The notes under the pieces: model-generated | What the model saw: the letters and a program-made list of their open reading frames with translations, nothing else | Database searches by the model: none | What the model was told of the DNA's origin: nothing | Shown here: positions 6,731-13,933 of the stretch, piece by piece | How positions within the stretch are numbered: position 1 is the first letter of the stretch | How the letters are laid out: each line of letters starts with the position of its first letter | Program-made: the position numbers and the translations under genes | NCBI GenBank assembly: GCA_025774205.1 | Contig: JALGWK010000075.1 | Span: 1-15,232 of the forward strand | Direction: 5' to 3' | Length of the DNA stretch: 15,232 nt | Origin: a bacterium | Lineage (GTDB): Bacteria; Blakebacterota; Blakebacteria; Blakebacterales; Blakebacteraceae

Positions 6731-7933
6731 ATGAAGCGGCGAGGCGGGGGGAGTCTGTCCGCGATAGCGATCGTGTTCCTCATGTTGCACGGGTGCGACC
6801 TGCTGCTGGGGTCCGATCCTGCCCCGGCCGGGGGCACCTTCACATGGACCTCGAACGTGATCACTACCGGAGAGATATCCGGACTCGATGCTGTTGTATC
6901 ACCGGCGGGTATGCCAGCCGTTTCGTACATCCATCAGGATGGGAGTATCCGGGTCAGTCACCGGTCAGGCAGTGAATGGGTACATGTCGACGGCCCCCAG
7001 GCGTTCGGACCGCTGGCGGGTGAATTTACGCGGATCACGGCCAGGACAGACGGGACGATGGCCGTACTGTACTACTCCAATTCCGATCTCCATATCGCCA
7101 CCGTCGGTCCGGCCTTCACCCCGCTCGCTTCCCTCACGGTGCTCGAGGCAGATCTGATTCGGGGCAACCGGCCGGTCACCTGGTCCCATGAATCGACCCA
7201 GTTGGCCTACGGTCCCGATGACCTGCTCCGCGCGGTCGTCCGCGATGTCGATGCCGAAAGATTGTGGATGTTCAACGAGACCGCCGCCGGCTGGGAACTC
7301 GATTATATCGATGGCAGCCTGTCCACGTCCGGACCGGTCGACCTGGTGATAGGATCAACCGGCAATGAACACATCCTCTTCTGGGCGGATGGACTCGGCT
7401 GGTACTTCCGTCGCCGGTTCTCCGCGACCCGCTTTGAGGAACGCCTTCAGATCCCGGGCGATCCTCCCTACCGGATCGGACTGCGTGCCGATGAGAGCAG
7501 CGTCCTCGCGGCTCACATGCATTCCTCTCCTCCCCCCCGCATTAAGGTTGCTGAAGAGTCATTCGACTCGCAATCGGGAACCTACAGCTGGCTTGCCAGG
7601 GAGGTCGTCAATCATGAGCAACTCTACTGGCACAATCTTGACATGATCCTTGACGATGACGGTCTGCCCGGCATCCTGTATATATTGGGACCATTCTGGG
7701 GGGAAAATTTCGAGGTCTGGTTCACCCGACTGCAGACCGACGGGACCTGGCAGAGCTCGATAGTGGCCAGGGACCTGAATCTTGATACCTTTAATCCGTT
7801 CCACGTCAGGCTCATCCGTGAACCTTCGGGAAGAGTGCACGTGTTCCTGACCAGCGGCAAAGTGAAAGGATCCTCCGGAGGGCAGCCGATCCTTGAACAC
7901 CGGTTGCTGGACATCTGGACCGACGATCCCTGA
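6731..7933 (+). CDS. Lipoprotein with beta-propeller-like sequence, function unknown
   Basis: No named family was recognised. The start at 6731 was chosen because it gives a clean lipoprotein signal: MKRRGGG, a hydrophobic stretch, then LHGC with lipidated Cys22 (codon 6794-6796). The frame is open upstream to ATGs at 6674 and 6701, but these would put 19 or 10 polar residues before the signal. The mature part (about 379 residues) shows recurring strands with aromatic residues and short turns (MPAVSYIHQDGSIRVSHR, TMAVLYYSNSDLHIA, HILFWADGLGWYFRRR, GILYILGPFWGENFEVWFTR), typical of blade-like beta repeats. It is probably anchored to a membrane on the periplasmic or outer side. A similar lipoprotein follows 24 bp later, so the two are likely co-transcribed and possibly distant paralogues. 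Confidence 0.8.
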   Translation: MKRRGGGSLSAIAIVFLMLHGCDLLLGSDPAPAGGTFTWTSNVITTGEISGLDAVVSPAGMPAVSYIHQDGSIRVSHRSGSEWVHVDGPQAFGPLAGEFTRITARTDGTMAVLYYSNSDLHIATVGPAFTPLASLTVLEADLIRGNRPVTWSHESTQLAYGPDDLLRAVVRDVDAERLWMFNETAAGWELDYIDGSLSTSGPVDLVIGSTGNEHILFWADGLGWYFRRRFSATRFEERLQIPGDPPYRIGLRADESSVLAAHMHSSPPPRIKVAEESFDSQSGTYSWLAREVVNHEQLYWHNLDMILDDDGLPGILYILGPFWGENFEVWFTRLQTDGTWQSSIVARDLNLDTFNPFHVRLIREPSGRVHVFLTSGKVKGSSGGQPILEHRLLDIWTDDP

Positions 7934-7957
7934 GAAGGATCCTGAGAAGGAGTACCC

Positions 7958-9109
7958 ATGGTACCTCAAATACATTCAGGGCGGATATTCCTCCGATACC
8001 TGACGACCGCCATTATCACCCTGGCCATGGTCGGCTGCACCCGCGAGCCTTTCGATCGCGGACGCGATGCCACCTTCAATGAGGGGGCCTTCGACTATCA
8101 GGTCGTCAAGACGGCCGATTCATTCCTGAAGGTCGCTTCGTCCTCCGCACCGGATGGTCGTATGGCGGTCGCTGTGGCATCCGCCAGCCGCGAAGTGACG
8201 GTGCTGGAGGAGAGCGCCGGAGCCTGGAGCGAGATCGGTACGCTTTCGGGTGACGGCCTCAGAACCGGGGTGGTGGATATCTCCCCCGCTGACGGATCAT
8301 GGTGGGTTCTGGCTTCTCATACTTCGGAGGGGCTCAGACTCTTCCAGGTAGGTGGCGGCATGGACGCCACCTACTCGATACCGAACTATGAGGATACCGA
8401 GTGGGATTCGATCAGTGCCGCGCTGGCCACCAACAACGCGGGAGAGCCGGTGATCATACTCAGGGCGGTGAGTGAAGGGCTTTTCCGGGCCACCATGGCC
8501 GACACGGGCTGGGCGCTGGTGGAAATCAATGATACGAATGCCAGCTCCAAAGTCCTCGACGTGGCCTTTACAGAGTCCGACGAGGAGTACCAGGTCTATC
8601 GTCCGCTGGCGAGCGGCCTCGCCTATATGAGATACACCGCGACTGACACATCCCGCACCGTGGGGATACCACGAACCACCGACAACCTCTCCCTGGCTAT
8701 GGCGAGCGACCGGGTGCATATCCTGGGGCCGCTCAGCGATATCCCTATCCTCGTCTTCTGGAGCACCGTGGAGGGCCTTGACGTTCCGGAGACGATTAAT
8801 GTCGTTGACGCCTTCCTGCCGCATTCCGCCGCTGTCTTCGATACCGATGACAGGCCGTATGTTGTCTGCGGCAAGTACCGGACCTCCGAACGGTTCGATC
8901 TGGTGCTGTTAACTCGTGACCCTGCACTCTACAACATCAACTGGGAGATCACTCCCATCCTCCAGGACGCTCCTATCACCGGGGTGCGCAACCGGATGTA
9001 CGGCTTTTCCGTCGTTGTGGACGCGTTCGACACACCCCATATCCTCTTCCTGAACGGTTCAGCGGAGTCCTTGAGGTCGATCCTCTACGAAGCCGTTCCG
9101 AAAGAGTGA
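7958..9109 (+). CDS. Second lipoprotein with beta-propeller-like sequence, function unknown
   Basis: The 383 residues begin with a signal ending TLAMVGC, with lipidated Cys27. A strong AAGGAG (7947-7952) lies 5 bases before the ATG. The mature part repeats the pattern of its upstream neighbour: short beta strands separated by D/G turns, with phrases such as GRMAVAVASASREVTVLEE, GEPVIILRAVSEGLFRATM, DRPYVVCGKYRTSERFDLVLL and DTPHILFLNGSAESLRSILYE. The last one has the same layout as the C-terminal GRVHVFLTSG region of the neighbour, which suggests an old duplication. No catalytic motif was seen. A surface-exposed binding or scaffold role is only inference. The transcript probably ends at the hairpin at 9128-9160. 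Confidence 0.8.
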   Translation: MVPQIHSGRIFLRYLTTAIITLAMVGCTREPFDRGRDATFNEGAFDYQVVKTADSFLKVASSSAPDGRMAVAVASASREVTVLEESAGAWSEIGTLSGDGLRTGVVDISPADGSWWVLASHTSEGLRLFQVGGGMDATYSIPNYEDTEWDSISAALATNNAGEPVIILRAVSEGLFRATMADTGWALVEINDTNASSKVLDVAFTESDEEYQVYRPLASGLAYMRYTATDTSRTVGIPRTTDNLSLAMASDRVHILGPLSDIPILVFWSTVEGLDVPETINVVDAFLPHSAAVFDTDDRPYVVCGKYRTSERFDLVLLTRDPALYNINWEITPILQDAPITGVRNRMYGFSVVVDAFDTPHILFLNGSAESLRSILYEAVPKE

Positions 9110-9127
9110 CCCGCCTTCCGGACAGAA

Positions 9128-9160
9128 AAAGGGCCTCCGTTCGATGAACGAAGGCCCTTT
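9128..9160 (+). terminator. Strong hairpin terminator after the two lipoprotein genes
   Basis: AAAGGGCCTCCGTTC (9128-9142) pairs with GAACGAAGGCCCTTT (9146-9160) over 15 positions with one C-A mismatch and a GAT loop, starting 19 bp after the stop at 9109. The A-rich left and T-rich right ends (GACAGAAAAAGGG and CCCTTTAT) give a short U-tract in either direction, so it could also stop transcription coming from the right. Confidence 0.85.
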
Positions 9161-9311
9161 ATCCTGAGGATTACCGGTGCCGGACAAATTACAGTGTGCT
9201 CCGACGGTCGCCACGACTCGGGAAAGGGGCGCGGCGAGCCCGACCCGTCTTGAGCCTGTCAACGCAGAGACCGGAATGAACCGACCTCATTGGTTACGAT
9301 TCATCCGGCAC

Positions 9312-9373
9312 CAGACTAGTTCTTACCACTACCAGTCTGATTTGTCGAATAGATTCCACCATAATCGGTGGAA
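9312..9373 (-). terminator. Two hairpins downstream of the small membrane protein gene
   Basis: TTCCACC (9354-9360) and GGTGGAA (9367-9373) form a 7-bp stem with loop ATAATC, extended after a bulge by GAAT/ATTC. It lies 16 bp past the end of the minus-strand gene at 9390. A second pair, CAGACT (9312-9317) and AGTCTG (9334-9339), follows. Neither has a clear T-run. The remaining 9161-9311 shows nothing recognisable. Confidence 0.4.
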
Positions 9374-9389
9374 GCATTCTGATCCTCTG

Positions 9390-9803
9390 CTACAGTCCTC
9401 CGGCCTTGGCGCGCATGGCGGCGCCCCGCTGCCCGATCGCGGCCAGGGCCACTATCCCGACCATGATCTGGGCGAAGAGAGCGGGCAGAGCTATCGGCCC
9501 CCCACCGAGGAAACCTCCGACAGCGCCCAGAACGGCCCAGAGCAGAAGCAGATAGAGAGAATAGAACCGGTCCATGAGCATGGTGGCCCCGGTTCCGGCG
9601 AGCAGGACGGCTGCCAGTCCCTCGATCACGGCCGACGCTCCGACTATTTCCTCTGCCGTGATGACACTGAATCCCTGAACCAGGCCGACCGCCAGGAATC
9701 CGACTCCCATGACAATGCGCAATCCCGCGTTGACCGGAATCCCGTCTCCATTTTCCTTGGAGGCGCCCTCAGGGTTTCCGTAGGTCGAGGCCGGTTGACT
9801 CAT
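9390..9803 (-). CDS. Small four-helix integral membrane protein, function unknown
   Basis: The 137-residue protein has a polar, Gly/Pro/Asn-rich N-terminus (1-24) and about four hydrophobic segments (26-48, 51-75, 80-100, 104-124), then a short basic tail. No named family was recognised. The start at 9803 was chosen because AAGGAG (minus strand, 9817-9812) sits 8 bases upstream; the frame is open further up to 9881, but the added residues have no ribosome site. It is divergent from the lipoprotein gene at 9914, and the 110-bp gap between them (9804-9913) must hold both promoters. An AT-rich patch at 9844-9858 is the likeliest location, but no firm hexamers were found. Confidence 0.72.
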   Translation of the reverse strand: MSQPASTYGNPEGASKENGDGIPVNAGLRIVMGVGFLAVGLVQGFSVITAEEIVGASAVIEGLAAVLLAGTGATMLMDRFYSLYLLLLWAVLGAVGGFLGGGPIALPALFAQIMVGIVALAAIGQRGAAMRAKAGGL

Positions 9804-9913
9804 ATCACTGACTCCTTGCATCGAAGAGGCCTGCCAGGATCTGAAAGATAAAATACAATAGCACCGGGCGCCGACGTCCACGAAGATAAAACGGTCAGAA
9901 CAGGAATAATTGC

Positions 9914-10459
9914 ATGCTGAGAATGATTGTGGGTCGTTTCTCCAACGCAGGCGTGAAACCTGTCGCGCTGCTGGTGCTTATACTTGCATCGTGCGCCGGA
10001 CCATCGGGGACTTCCCCGCCCCGGCTCCTGGTTGAAACAACCCGTGACGGACAGGGCTGGCCCTTCGGTGAGAGCGGACGAGGACCGGTTCTTGATCTGA
10101 GTGAGACCGCCGACGATCCCCGTTACGGGTGGACTTCGAAAAAACCGGTCGAACTGGGCGGATTCGATGCCAGGCCGCCGGAGGAGGAGAGCCTGGCACG
10201 CCAGGTCCGGTACCTCAATTCCCTCTGGGGACCGCGGGGTGAAAACATCTTCTATGAGCGGATCGGCACCTGCTGCCTATTCCAGATGTTCGGTGCACCG
10301 CTCGACAAGGGTATGCTCGATATCTACGCCCTGACCTGGGAGGGGCAGGAGCGTCCTCGCCACCTCTATCTGGACAGCTACCATACGGGCATGATCAGGA
10401 TCCCCGAAAGTCTTACCAGCAAGGTTCGCCCGGCACCAATCCCTCCAGGGGCCGGATGA
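9914..10459 (+). CDS. Lipoprotein of a YGxT / ERxGxCC family, function unknown
   Basis: The 181 residues start with a lipoprotein signal (ALLVLILASC, lipidated Cys27). The start ATG has AGGA (9902-9905) 8 bases upstream. The mature domain has YGWTSKKPVELGG (71-83), RQVRYLNSLWGPRGE (97-110), YERIGTCCLFQMFG (114-127), MLDIYALTWEG (134-144) and LYLDSYHTG (151-159). From memory, this pattern (YGYT..NP..VGG, LN.L.GP.G, ERxGSCC, DxYEVTY.G, LYLNMYD) matches small proteins, frequent in Bacteroidota, that are often labelled 2-dehydro-3-deoxyphosphooctonate aldolase in databases. There is no aldolase fold at this size, so that label should not be carried over. The adjacent cysteines 120-121 may be functional. 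Confidence 0.78.
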   Translation: MLRMIVGRFSNAGVKPVALLVLILASCAGPSGTSPPRLLVETTRDGQGWPFGESGRGPVLDLSETADDPRYGWTSKKPVELGGFDARPPEEESLARQVRYLNSLWGPRGENIFYERIGTCCLFQMFGAPLDKGMLDIYALTWEGQERPRHLYLDSYHTGMIRIPESLTSKVRPAPIPPGAG

Positions 10460-10510
10460 GTCCCCTGCACGCTTGCCCCGGCGCGGTGGGAACCTGATAT
10501 TACAACCGCC

Positions 10511-11794
10511 ATGGAATTGCGAGACCCGAATATCCCCATGCCGGAGACCGCCGGCGACGCTCCCTGCATCTGCGGCAGCAGTGCCACCTATGGTGACTGC
10601 TGCCGAGCGGAGATCGTGAAACTGAACCGGGCCGTGGACGGACTGGAGCGCTGGAGGAACCTCTCTTCACACGGGGAGGTGTTCCAGGCTTACAGCGATC
10701 TGCTCTGGGAGGAACAGTTTCGTGACGATGAACAGGGCCGGATGGCGCAGGAATACGAGGAGTGGGATGAATGGGCTTCGAACCTGTGGCTCGAGGGCGT
10801 GCTCTTCGACGGTTTCACCCTGAGCGAGATGCCCTCCATAACCTCGCTGATCGAGGAACGCATGAGAGCGGGGGAACGGCTGCCTGGAGGTGAGCGGATA
10901 ATCAGGGCGCTCCTGGAATCGTACGAGGGACTTTTCCAGATCGCTTCACCACTGTCCGAAACCGGGGAGGGCCTGGTCGAGCTGCGGCTCCCCCCATTCG
11001 AGACGACCTTCCATCGGGTTCCGCAGGTCTTTCTGCCGCCAGACACCGAAGCGACCGACCTGGTCATTGGCCGCTTCATCACCTCCGGCGAGATTTCATA
11101 TCCGACCCATCGACCGCTCGTGATCCCGCTGCTGTCGGATGTCAGCAACCTCGACGCGGCCTGGAGTGTACTGGCGCCGTTCTTCCCGGTATCCCTGGAA
11201 GGGCCGGGGACCGCGGAGCAGATGATCCGGCTTCTGAAGGCTCGCGGCGATCTGGTTCTGCGTGCCGCCATCGAGGCGCTCCTGCCCCTGGAGGAGGATG
11301 CCTTCGCCGACGGCCTGAACCCGTACGCGGTCGACGGCGGAGAGATCCGGTACATGGTTTCCGACGGCGAAGCCGTTGAGCGCAACCTCGATATGAGCCC
11401 CTTCTTCAGTGCCATCGACCCGGTGAACTCTTCCGAACAGATCGACCGGATGGACGAACTGCTGAATGACGGTTCCATGTCACTTCCGAGATCGGGCCCC
11501 GGTTGGACCCTTCAGGTCCTGCCGGACGCCAGGAAGAGGCTGCGGCCCGCGGAGAGGCAGCGGATCGAGGATCTGATCTGGTCGCTGGCACACCGGGTGC
11601 GATCGCCACAGGGAGCGGACCATTTCGAACAATGGGCCACCGATCCCGGAGTAATGGTATTCCTCGATATCGAGAGAGGGATTCTGTCGGCCAGGGCTCT
11701 GCTCGCCCAGCCGCTCGAACTCGGCAAGCTGATCCTGGAGAGGGAGATCGGTTCTTTCCTCGCCCGGGAGAGCGAGGAGTATCTGACACCGTAA
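10511..11794 (+). CDS. SEC-C zinc-motif protein, function unknown
   Basis: The 427-residue cytoplasmic protein opens with a SEC-C motif, PCICGSSATYGDCC, with zinc ligands Cys19, Cys21, Cys30 and Cys31. In SecA this motif binds zinc and SecB or ribosomes; many small or orphan proteins carry it with unknown partners. The remaining about 390 residues are acidic and mostly helical at the start (32-135), then mixed, and match no family I recognise. No membrane segment or signal peptide is seen. The ribosome site before the ATG at 10511 is weak, and an in-frame ATG at 10538 is possible; both keep the zinc motif. It lies 51 bp after the lipoprotein gene, so co-transcription is possible. The next gene converges on it. 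Confidence 0.8.
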   Translation: MELRDPNIPMPETAGDAPCICGSSATYGDCCRAEIVKLNRAVDGLERWRNLSSHGEVFQAYSDLLWEEQFRDDEQGRMAQEYEEWDEWASNLWLEGVLFDGFTLSEMPSITSLIEERMRAGERLPGGERIIRALLESYEGLFQIASPLSETGEGLVELRLPPFETTFHRVPQVFLPPDTEATDLVIGRFITSGEISYPTHRPLVIPLLSDVSNLDAAWSVLAPFFPVSLEGPGTAEQMIRLLKARGDLVLRAAIEALLPLEEDAFADGLNPYAVDGGEIRYMVSDGEAVERNLDMSPFFSAIDPVNSSEQIDRMDELLNDGSMSLPRSGPGWTLQVLPDARKRLRPAERQRIEDLIWSLAHRVRSPQGADHFEQWATDPGVMVFLDIERGILSARALLAQPLELGKLILEREIGSFLARESEEYLTP

Positions 11795-11820
11795 GAGCAG
11801 TCCCCGTATTCTTCCCTGTT

Positions 11821-11846
11821 CCGGACCCGGGGTTACCAGGTTCCGG
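11821..11846. terminator. Hairpin between converging genes
   Basis: CCGGACCC (11821-11828) pairs with GGTTCCGG (11839-11846), with one mismatch and a 10-base loop. It sits in the 69-bp gap between the converging SEC-C and YbjQ genes, where a two-way terminator is expected. No T-run follows on either strand. Confidence 0.35.
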
Positions 11847-11863
11847 GATACTGCCTGCTTCTG

Positions 11864-12187
11864 CTACCTCTCCTCTTCCACCACCACCGCGGTTCCGAAA
11901 CAGAGTATCTCGGCGGCTCCCGACATGACCATGCTCGTCATGAACCTGACCGCGATCACCGCGTTGGCGCCCAGGGTGTGAGCTTCCTCGAGCATGCGAT
12001 CGATCGCCTGCTCCCGGGATTCGGCCATCATCTTGGTATATTCGGTCACCTCACCGCCAACTATTCCACGCAAGCCGGCCAGGATATCCTTGCCGACATG
12101 GCGAGCCCTGATCGTACTCCCACGAACCAATCCGAGGGTTCTGATGACCTTCTTGCCGGCGATGCACTCGGAGGTGGTGACGATCAT
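11864..12187 (-). CDS. YbjQ / DUF74 (UPF0145) family protein
   Basis: The 107 residues align along their length with E. coli YbjQ (about 107): an N-terminal TT....G..V....G.V.G strand region, then ARHVGKDILAGLRGIVGGEVTEYTKMMAESREQAIDRM, broken by AHTLGANAVIAVRF and the final GTAVVV strand. The family folds as small pentameric or oligomeric domains and is often described as a possible heavy-metal-binding protein, but its real role is not established. The ATG overlaps the anti-sigma stop (ATGA, 12187-12184), so it is the third member of a coupled cassette with the sigma and anti-sigma genes. Confidence 0.93.
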   Translation of the reverse strand: MIVTTSECIAGKKVIRTLGLVRGSTIRARHVGKDILAGLRGIVGGEVTEYTKMMAESREQAIDRMLEEAHTLGANAVIAVRFMTSMVMSGAAEILCFGTAVVVEEER

Positions 12188-12657
12188 TTCTCAACTCCCT
12201 TGTAGGGATCGGTCCGGTAATCCACAATCCGCTCCCAGGCGACAGTGGCCAGCAGGACCACGAATCCGACAACCAGCAGGCCGATCGTGAGCTTCTCGAA
12301 CAGATTCCCGTCCGAAGTAATGAAGGTGTACACCGCGTACGAGAGGTACATGATGAACCCGATGATCGTAAAGATCCATCCGGTCGGGCGAGCCACTTTC
12401 CGGTTCACATCATCCCACACACTGCCGCCCGGCATCTCAGGTTGTTTCATCCCCATGGCCTGGAGTTCTCCTTTCAGAACCTGGAAAATGCCGACTTCCC
12501 GCTGGCATTCCGTACATGACTCAAGGTGCTGTTCGAATCGTCGGCAGTCCTCGCCATGCAGTTCACCATCCACGAATCGGGCCAGATCCTCCCTGAATCC
12601 GTCGCAGGTTTCCCCGCCTGTCGGAACCGTCCCGGAAGTGCCGTGTGAATCGATCAT
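12184..12657 (-). CDS. Anti-sigma factor with zinc finger (zf-HC2) and two membrane helices
   Basis: The 157-residue protein starts with an anti-sigma zinc domain: FREDLARFVDGELHGEDCRRFEQHLESCTEC, in which His44, Cys48 and Cys51 form the HxxxCxxC ZAS motif and Cys38 may complete the site. Such domains hold the cognate ECF sigma factor inactive. Residues about 94-115 and 122-143 are hydrophobic helices joined by only about six residues (SDGNLF), so there is almost no external domain to sense or be cleaved. The tail, about 14 residues, returns to the cytoplasm. The gene overlaps the sigma gene upstream and the YbjQ gene downstream by four bases each. The upstream pair is the natural partner. 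Confidence 0.88.
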   Translation of the reverse strand: MIDSHGTSGTVPTGGETCDGFREDLARFVDGELHGEDCRRFEQHLESCTECQREVGIFQVLKGELQAMGMKQPEMPGGSVWDDVNRKVARPTGWIFTIIGFIMYLSYAVYTFITSDGNLFEKLTIGLLVVGFVVLLATVAWERIVDYRTDPYKGVEK

Positions 12658-13085
12658 GGGTACTCTACCCCCATGTTCTCAAGAGTGTGATCGGCAAGAG
12701 CCTCCCAGATCAGGGAACGCGCTTCACCATCCAACGTCGCCCGATCCGTTCGGGCCCGCGGATCAGGCAACTGGATCTGCTTCTCATCATCATCGCCGTC
12801 GAGCGAATAACTGAATCTGCGGCGCCTCAGGAAGTCGATGCACAGGTTCCTGCAGACGCTGAGGATCCAGGCCAGGAACGGGCGGGCTGGATCGTACAGT
12901 TCCATTGATTTGAACGCCCGCACGAACGAGTCCTGGACCAGGTCGCGCGCGTCGTCGGCATTGTGCACGATCCCGATGGCCAGGCCGAACAGGCGGCCCT
13001 CGTACGCGCGCACAATCGGTTCATACGCTTCCCAGTCACCTGCCCGGCATTTCCGTAGCAGTTCCCGCTCGACTTCAATTGGCAT
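12654..13085 (-). CDS. ECF-type RNA polymerase sigma factor, region 4 not present
   Basis: The 143 residues contain a clear sigma region 2: LLRKCRAGDWEAYEPIVRAY (9-28), GIVHNADDARDLVQDSFVRAFKSM (38-61, core-binding and -10 contact) and LAWILSVCRNLCIDFLRRRR (71-90). After the linker (about 91-125) the protein ends SLIWEALADHTLENMGVEYP. ECF factors are usually 170-200 residues, with a helix-turn-helix region 4 (LR..EG.S..EIA...G...GTVKSR) that reads the -35 element; that block is missing. There is no room for it before the overlapping anti-sigma ATG, so this is not a simple frameshift. GAGGA (minus strand, 13095-13091) precedes the ATG by 5 bases. It may be a region-2-only factor or a deletion remnant. 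Confidence 0.85.
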   Translation of the reverse strand: MPIEVERELLRKCRAGDWEAYEPIVRAYEGRLFGLAIGIVHNADDARDLVQDSFVRAFKSMELYDPARPFLAWILSVCRNLCIDFLRRRRFSYSLDGDDDEKQIQLPDPRARTDRATLDGEARSLIWEALADHTLENMGVEYP

Positions 13086-13168
13086 GCATGTCCTCGTTCA
13101 CATGTTCAGATACGGAACTGATCTGATTCTTTTCACGATCACAGGTTATTTCCTGGTCGCGCGTGTTT

Positions 13169-13450
13169 TTACAGCCAGATGATCGTCACTCCCGCGCCTC
13201 CTTCACCCAGGTTCCCGAGCCGGAAATCCCTGATCGTGGAGGCCTCGAGAGCATCCTCAAGGTGGCGTCGCACCGCATCACGGACGACCCCGAATCCGTC
13301 GGGGCTCCGCATGCCCTTGCCGTGGATCACCTTTATCCGTCCGACTCCACCGGCGGTCGCCTCGGCAAGGAACCGTGCCAGGAGGACCAGCGCCTCCTCC
13401 ACGGTTTCGCCACGCAGGTTCAATTCCCGGTCCGCCGACTCGTCCCTCAT
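13169..13450 (-). CDS. Smr-domain protein
   Basis: The 93-residue protein is one Smr domain, a small fold with nuclease or nucleic-acid-nicking activity in MutS2 and in stand-alone proteins. It shows LNLRG (10-14, the LDLHG position), the helix VEEALVLLARFLAEA, VIHGKG (41-46), the segment GFGVVRDAVRRHLE and the ending GEGGAGVTIIWL. The first motif has Arg where His is common, so catalysis is uncertain. The ATG at 13450 was preferred to the one at 13504, because it lies 11 bases after the DUF1232 stop, has GAGG upstream, and avoids a 43-base overlap. An 83-bp gap separates it from the sigma gene. Confidence 0.88.
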   Translation of the reverse strand: MRDESADRELNLRGETVEEALVLLARFLAEATAGGVGRIKVIHGKGMRSPDGFGVVRDAVRRHLEDALEASTIRDFRLGNLGEGGAGVTIIWL

Positions 13451-13461
13451 ACCAGACCGCC

Positions 13462-13866
13462 TCAAAGACCGAACGGCTTGGGATTGAGGTCGTTGTCTTC
13501 GCAATATTGCCGCAGATCGTGCGTGACCGACCGGAACACCAAACCGACCACGAAGGCGTCATCGAGCCACCCGAGCCCCGGGATGATGTCGGGGATGAGG
13601 TCGAAGGGTCCCACGATGTAGAGGAGCGCGAAGATGATGGTCCAGATCGTCCTCACCGGTACCTGCCGGTAGTGACCACTCTGCCAGTCAGATACGATCA
13701 TGACCAGCAGGCGTACCCTTCCCACCATCCTGGCCGGTCCCTTGAAGTGGTTTCCAGCCAGCCATACGTGGGTCTTCGCCATGAGGTCATTGAGGCGCCC
13801 TTCGGGGACATACCCTCCGATCCCCTTCCCCCCCCCGTCCTCTTTCTTGCGCTTCGATGCGGTCAT
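13462..13866 (-). CDS. DUF1232 (YkvA-like) membrane-associated protein
   Basis: The 134-residue protein carries the DUF1232 core ALLYIVGPFDLIPDIIPGLG followed by WLDDAFVV (80-107), a hairpin-like hydrophobic region that is the family hallmark. The N-terminus is basic (MTASKRKKED) and the middle (40-75) is amphipathic. Family function is not known. The ATG at 13866 was chosen; a TTG two codons earlier is also in frame, and neither has a strong ribosome site. The Smr gene begins 11 bases after its stop, so they are likely one transcript. The inverted repeat at 13934-13979 separates it from the permease gene upstream. Confidence 0.88.
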   Translation of the reverse strand: MTASKRKKEDGGGKGIGGYVPEGRLNDLMAKTHVWLAGNHFKGPARMVGRVRLLVMIVSDWQSGHYRQVPVRTIWTIIFALLYIVGPFDLIPDIIPGLGWLDDAFVVGLVFRSVTHDLRQYCEDNDLNPKPFGL

Positions 13867-13933
13867 GGACAAACTGTAACGGTCTGGTGACGCGGGAGCA
13901 ATACCGGGTTCAGCCTTTCGTGGCAGGGCACGA

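Noticed and set aside
9177-9851. Plus-strand open frame of 224 codons opposite the small membrane protein
   Set aside because: Its product is polar and of odd composition, it has no ribosome site, and it covers a strong hairpin region and the antisense of a gene with good start signals and clear membrane helices.
11474-11482. CCATGTCAC inside the SEC-C gene, resembling the motif core
   Set aside because: Nine bases in coding sequence with no matching flanks; likely chance.
13086-13168. Autoregulated ECF promoter before the sigma gene (GGAAATAAC on the minus strand)
   Set aside because: No -10 element lies at the usual 15-17 base spacing.
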